Below are positions 60,601 through 64,000 of a stretch of DNA of 64,000 nucleotides, in pieces. The position numbers and the translations under genes were made by a program. The DNA is from Sipunculus nudus. Its lineage: Eukaryota; Annelida; Sipuncula; Golfingiida; Sipunculidae. Within the stretch, counting starts at the first letter, position 1. Every line of letters begins with the position of its first letter. The stretch is taken from the NCBI GenBank assembly GCA_026874595.1, contig CM049311.1, forward strand, positions 20,644,176-20,708,175, in the 5' to 3' direction. The notes beneath the pieces are model-generated. The model was not told the DNA's origin. It did no database searches and saw only the letters and a program-made list of their open reading frames with translations.

Positions 60601-61909
60601 GCAGAATATATGTGGTTGTATACAATCAATAAAACTAGCTGAGATAAGAAATTTAAATAAAATGTCCATTTACTTATAACTTTATACCATCATGGAATTT
60701 GGATCTATACAGAATGGCAGAAAAGTAGCTTTTAAAAGTTTATGCATAGTTTCTAAATCTATCTATTATCCATCTCTTAAACTGCAGCAGTTATTTGATC
60801 CATAAAGCAGTATTAGGACTGCTCCTTTTCAAGTCAGCTTCATATGGATAAGCATCTAAATCACTGGCAGTGAAAAGCAATATGAATGATCATCATGACA
60901 TAAATGACTTATAGCTGCCCCACTCTGCAAAATACCAGCAGTGCAAGTGGTCCGCAAGGTCAGACAATTGATCCCGAGACAGAAATTGTATTGCCTCGGC
61001 TCCCTAATGTGCTACACCTTTCCTTGGTCTAGTAGATCAATGAACACATTACACTGACCTTCTGTTAAAACTCAATTATATCACTCACGCTAAGTGGAGG
61101 ACTGAGCTTAACCTGAAGGCCAAATACTAACACTAACACTGGGCTGGTGCAAATAGGTCTCAATATAAGAAATCTAAGCATATTAATACAAGTGACCCAT
61201 GGGTCAGGACACTCTGCCTAGTGGTAGTGCAAAATGTATTTTGTGCCAACTGTGTTTTCACAAACCAGCACAGAATGATTAATTTTTTGTACAATCCATG
61301 TATGAATATTGTATTAAAAATGTATCACATATTTATGACTTTATTTTCTGACAAAAAAAAGAGAGACCAAGATGTTCAAGGCTTCTTCAGAACTTCTCCG
61401 GGTAAAATGTAAAAAGAGTGTTTGGATTAAAATAACAGACAAATTGATCTTAATTGCTGGGAATAAATTTATACCAGAAAACATCCTGAACTGGTTGAAT
61501 TGGCACAAAGCCATCATGCAGGGCCCTTCAGTCTTTTAGGTGACTGAAGTAACCACATGTCCAATATACTACATGTACACACCACACAATACAAGTATGT
61601 GGGCCTATTTGGATTTTAGATGATACCTTTTTTCACATGGACCTAAGGTCAAGTTATATATAACACATTATAGGAGCCTATTCTGATATCACACATTAAT
61701 AGGGTTTCCACTTCCACCCATTGGCTAAACCAACTTTCCAGTTTTTCAATATTTTTCAGGACAAAAACCTCAATTTTCCAGCAGTCAACACTGATGATGT
61801 GGTTTAACTTAAACATATTTTTATATATGTCACACTGAGAAAACCTGATTAGATGGACCATACTGGTTTTTGCAAATGAAATTAATTTATTTGAATAATT
61901 AAGTATACA
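57672..61909. other. Intergenic stretch, no gene recognised
   Basis: AT-rich with short ORFs only. 57830-58090 is slightly GC-richer and could hold the promoter of the BCL2L14-like gene, but no diagnostic motif was seen. AAGTGACCCATGGGTCAGGA at about 61191 is another copy of the start motif of the repeats at 5090 and 30771. Confidence 0.4.
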
Positions 61910-62660
61910 TCAAGTAGTCTTTGATTTCAAGAGATTAAATTCTTTAACTACCCCAGTTGCTATCAAAAATGAAGATGTAGATATTGTAGAAAATTATTAA
62001 TACTAGGGATGTACTATTGGCAAAAATCTGAATTGGAAAGAACGTGTTGAATCAATCTAAGAAAGCAAACAAAAATTTATATATTACCTGTATTATCTAA
62101 GAAAGCTAAATATTGACAAAACCATTATTATCATGTTTTATAATTCAGTAATTTCCAGTGTCCAAACTTATGCACTGGAGTGCTGGTTTACAAATATATC
62201 TGATAAGTTAAAGAAACAGCTAAATAATACCAGGACGAGAAGTTGTAGAATAACTAGTACTTCTCTTGCCACATGAGGAAATCTTTGAAACCAAATCAAT
62301 GGCCTTCATATCAAAGGTCATGAACAACACACCTCATCCCCTAAATTCAGAGTTCAGTTTTTTCCTTCAGGTAAATGCTTAGATGTTACATTCTGCAGAA
62401 CTATTTAAATCTCTTGTGCCATACAGTATAAGACGTTTTAACTCACAACCCTCTAGATATTTAATGTTTTGAAATATGCGTTTTACCTGCAGAATTATCT
62501 GTTTTATGATTTTTACATGCTTATTTTTACTTGCTTACTTTTACATGCATTGTCAAATATGTTCTGTGTTATTTTTATGTATTTATTTATTTTATGTAAT
62601 GAATTGCAAGTCAACAACAAATTCCTGGAACTGAAGGCTAATAAATGTTATATTATCAAA
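61910..62660 (+). mobile_element. Decayed non-LTR retrotransposon (LINE): 3' end of reverse transcriptase plus 3' UTR
   Basis: Read across frameshifts and stops, the plus strand gives DFKRLNSLTTPVAIKNEDVD then IVENY, a GCTIGKNLNWKERV-like piece, SKKANKNLY, a VISSVQTYALECWFTN-like piece, ISDKLKKQLNNTRTRSC, ETKSMAFISKVMNNTPHPLN and ISCAIQYKTF-like sequence. This is the usual order of the C-terminal part of LINE reverse transcriptases. An AT-rich tail with CTAATAAATG (about 62638) ends it. The element is 5'-truncated and non-functional. Confidence 0.8.
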
Positions 62661-62947
62661 CAGACTGGACAAGTCACAGCTCATATAGCCAGACCCATAG
62701 TAATAGAGAAAGTCTGTGAAGTGGCACTTGGGGAGTGATTGTGATCACTGATACTGGTGATAGCCACAGGCAGCCAGCATGAGCAGGGTCATTAAGTCCA
62801 TACACCACATCATTAGCAAGCAGCCAGATGCTTGGACGGAGGTCATTTAATAAACCAGCATTATCATCAGGTGTGCAAAAGGCATACACTTATCAGCTGT
62901 ACACTGCACAGATTCAGAAATCAAGAACTTTGCTAGCAAAATGCCGA

Positions 62948-63133
62948 TTTCCTTTTTTGTCAACATTGCTGTGTTTACAAACATGTTGTTGATTAACAAG
63001 TTCAAACATCCCTAACGAAGGCCTTTTAAGAGCCTTTCACAACCAAAATTACCCTTAGATCATTAATATATACACAGAAGAAGTCAGAAACCACAAATTC
63101 TTTTTCAAAGGGTAGGTGATTGGGAACCTTTAA
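62948..63133 (+). repeat. Dispersed repeat, copy 2 (partner at 3889-4049)
   Basis: Same orientation as copy 1. It contains an extra ~20 bp near 63013-63035 (CGAAGGCCTTTTAAGAGCC) that is itself partly palindromic (GGCCTTTTAAGAGCC). Confidence 0.85.
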
Positions 63134-64000
63134 CCCTTTTGATTAACCATTCCCCCCCCCCCCCATTTAAAAACATGGATGGCTAAATGCCAAGCATGCT
63201 AATATGCCTTATAAAAATTTCCATCCCTTACTTTCTTGCTATGTGCAGGGTGTTTAATTTACAAATGGGTTGTTTCTTGGTATTCAACTTTGGAGTAAAG
63301 GTATCAAAGTTGTTAAATACATGATTTCATATGCTTAAGCCAATGATCAGTATCCGTACTCAGAATGTCAAAATAATAGAAAGTAACAAAAATGTTAATA
63401 GGGAGGAAAATGATAAATATTTGATGAGTGCTTTTCACTTTCTGGCCATTTCAACCTCAGGTACTGAATTAATATTTTGTTATTGTGTTATTATTTATGC
63501 CTCAGACCGGTGACAAATTACCTTCATTCATGTATAACAAATATATACATGCCCCAATTATCAATGATGAAACTGTTTCTATGGCTACAGCGTACATGCA
63601 GATAATACACTCGCTCACTGACACTGCACTCAGTCAACTTGTTCACTTGGCGCTGGCAAAGCACACCTATTTATTGATGAAACCGGGGGGGGGGGGGGGG
63701 GGGGGGGTGACAAGTCTTTGTTGGAAGAAAATTATAATAGTCAACAAAATGAACGATATTGTCAATTTACTATGCAACCTGCATAATCACTTAGTAAACC
63801 AGCCTGAAAGGGTTGTTTTATTCCAGTGCTGCCCTTGTCATACAGTGCTGCTTGGTTTTATCTGCACTGTTGACAGAGGCGACTGCGGATAAAAATACCG
63901 GCTGACTCATACAAGCCATGCCCTGGGACAGTTCTATGTAGGATGACGCCAGCACTAAGCATAGCATCATGGGGCTTGCGACAAACTTGTGCAAATTCAA
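63134..64000. other. Intergenic stretch to the window edge, no gene recognised
   Basis: It contains poly-C (63152-63164) and poly-G (63685-63707, 23 G) runs. A 135-aa ORF crosses the G run (Gly-8) and has no recognisable domain. Confidence 0.45.

Noticed and set aside
63485-63892. 135-aa plus-strand ORF
   Set aside because: Crosses a 23-G run (Gly-8) and has no domain; homopolymer length makes the frame arbitrary.

Overview
This is a eukaryotic, AT-rich, intron-rich animal window. The gene content, the many TGACCTTGACC-type tandem repeats, the long poly-C/poly-G runs and the tRNA-derived SINEs suggest a lophotrochozoan, most likely a mollusc (probably a bivalve). The taxon is an inference; no species-diagnostic marker was found.

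Three multi-exon protein genes can be reconstructed with consistent splice sites and reading phase. (1) V-ATPase subunit E (minus strand, 9 coding exons, 1835-13968, 226 aa, complete). (2) A BCL2L13 (Bcl-rambo) homologue (plus strand, 4 coding exons, 16097-20864, 547 aa, complete, tail-anchored), head-to-head with gene 1 across a ~550 bp bidirectional promoter holding a CACGTG E-box. (3) A second Bcl-2-family gene (minus strand, 7 coding exons plus one candidate cassette exon, 40034-51583, about 784 aa). It has a BAX-like BH3, a BH1-like helix and a BH2 ending GGW, resembles BCL2L14/Bcl-G, has a long basic low-complexity N-terminal region and no membrane anchor. A candidate 5' non-coding exon lies at 57631-57671.

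The order and orientation ATP6V1E(-), BCL2L13(+), Bcl-2-family gene(-) matches the human 22q11 order ATP6V1E1(-), BCL2L13(+), BID(-). This is the most striking feature of the window: an apparently ancient apoptosis/mitophagy microsynteny block in which the BID position is held by a much longer Bcl-2-fold protein. Functionally it would place a lysosomal acidification subunit and a mitochondrial Bcl-2 protein under one shared promoter.

The introns and the ~19 kb between genes 2 and 3 (21.1-40.0 kb) are repeat-rich. They hold two short non-autonomous hAT-like elements with perfect 8-bp target duplications (30161-30635 and 31173-31680), an inverted pair of TA-flanked MITEs (27487-27817 and 29391-29694), a further TA-flanked MITE (48318-48744), a foldback element (34481-34852), two SINEs, a decayed LINE reverse transcriptase (about 61910-62660), a ~142 bp tandem array with nuclear-receptor-like DR1 half-sites (5.1-6.3 kb), a dimeric higher-order repeat inside an intron of gene 3 (41.5-42.5 kb), and a split tandem duplication (48.7-50.9 kb). 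No further coding gene was recognised in 21.1-40.0 kb or 57.7-64.0 kb.
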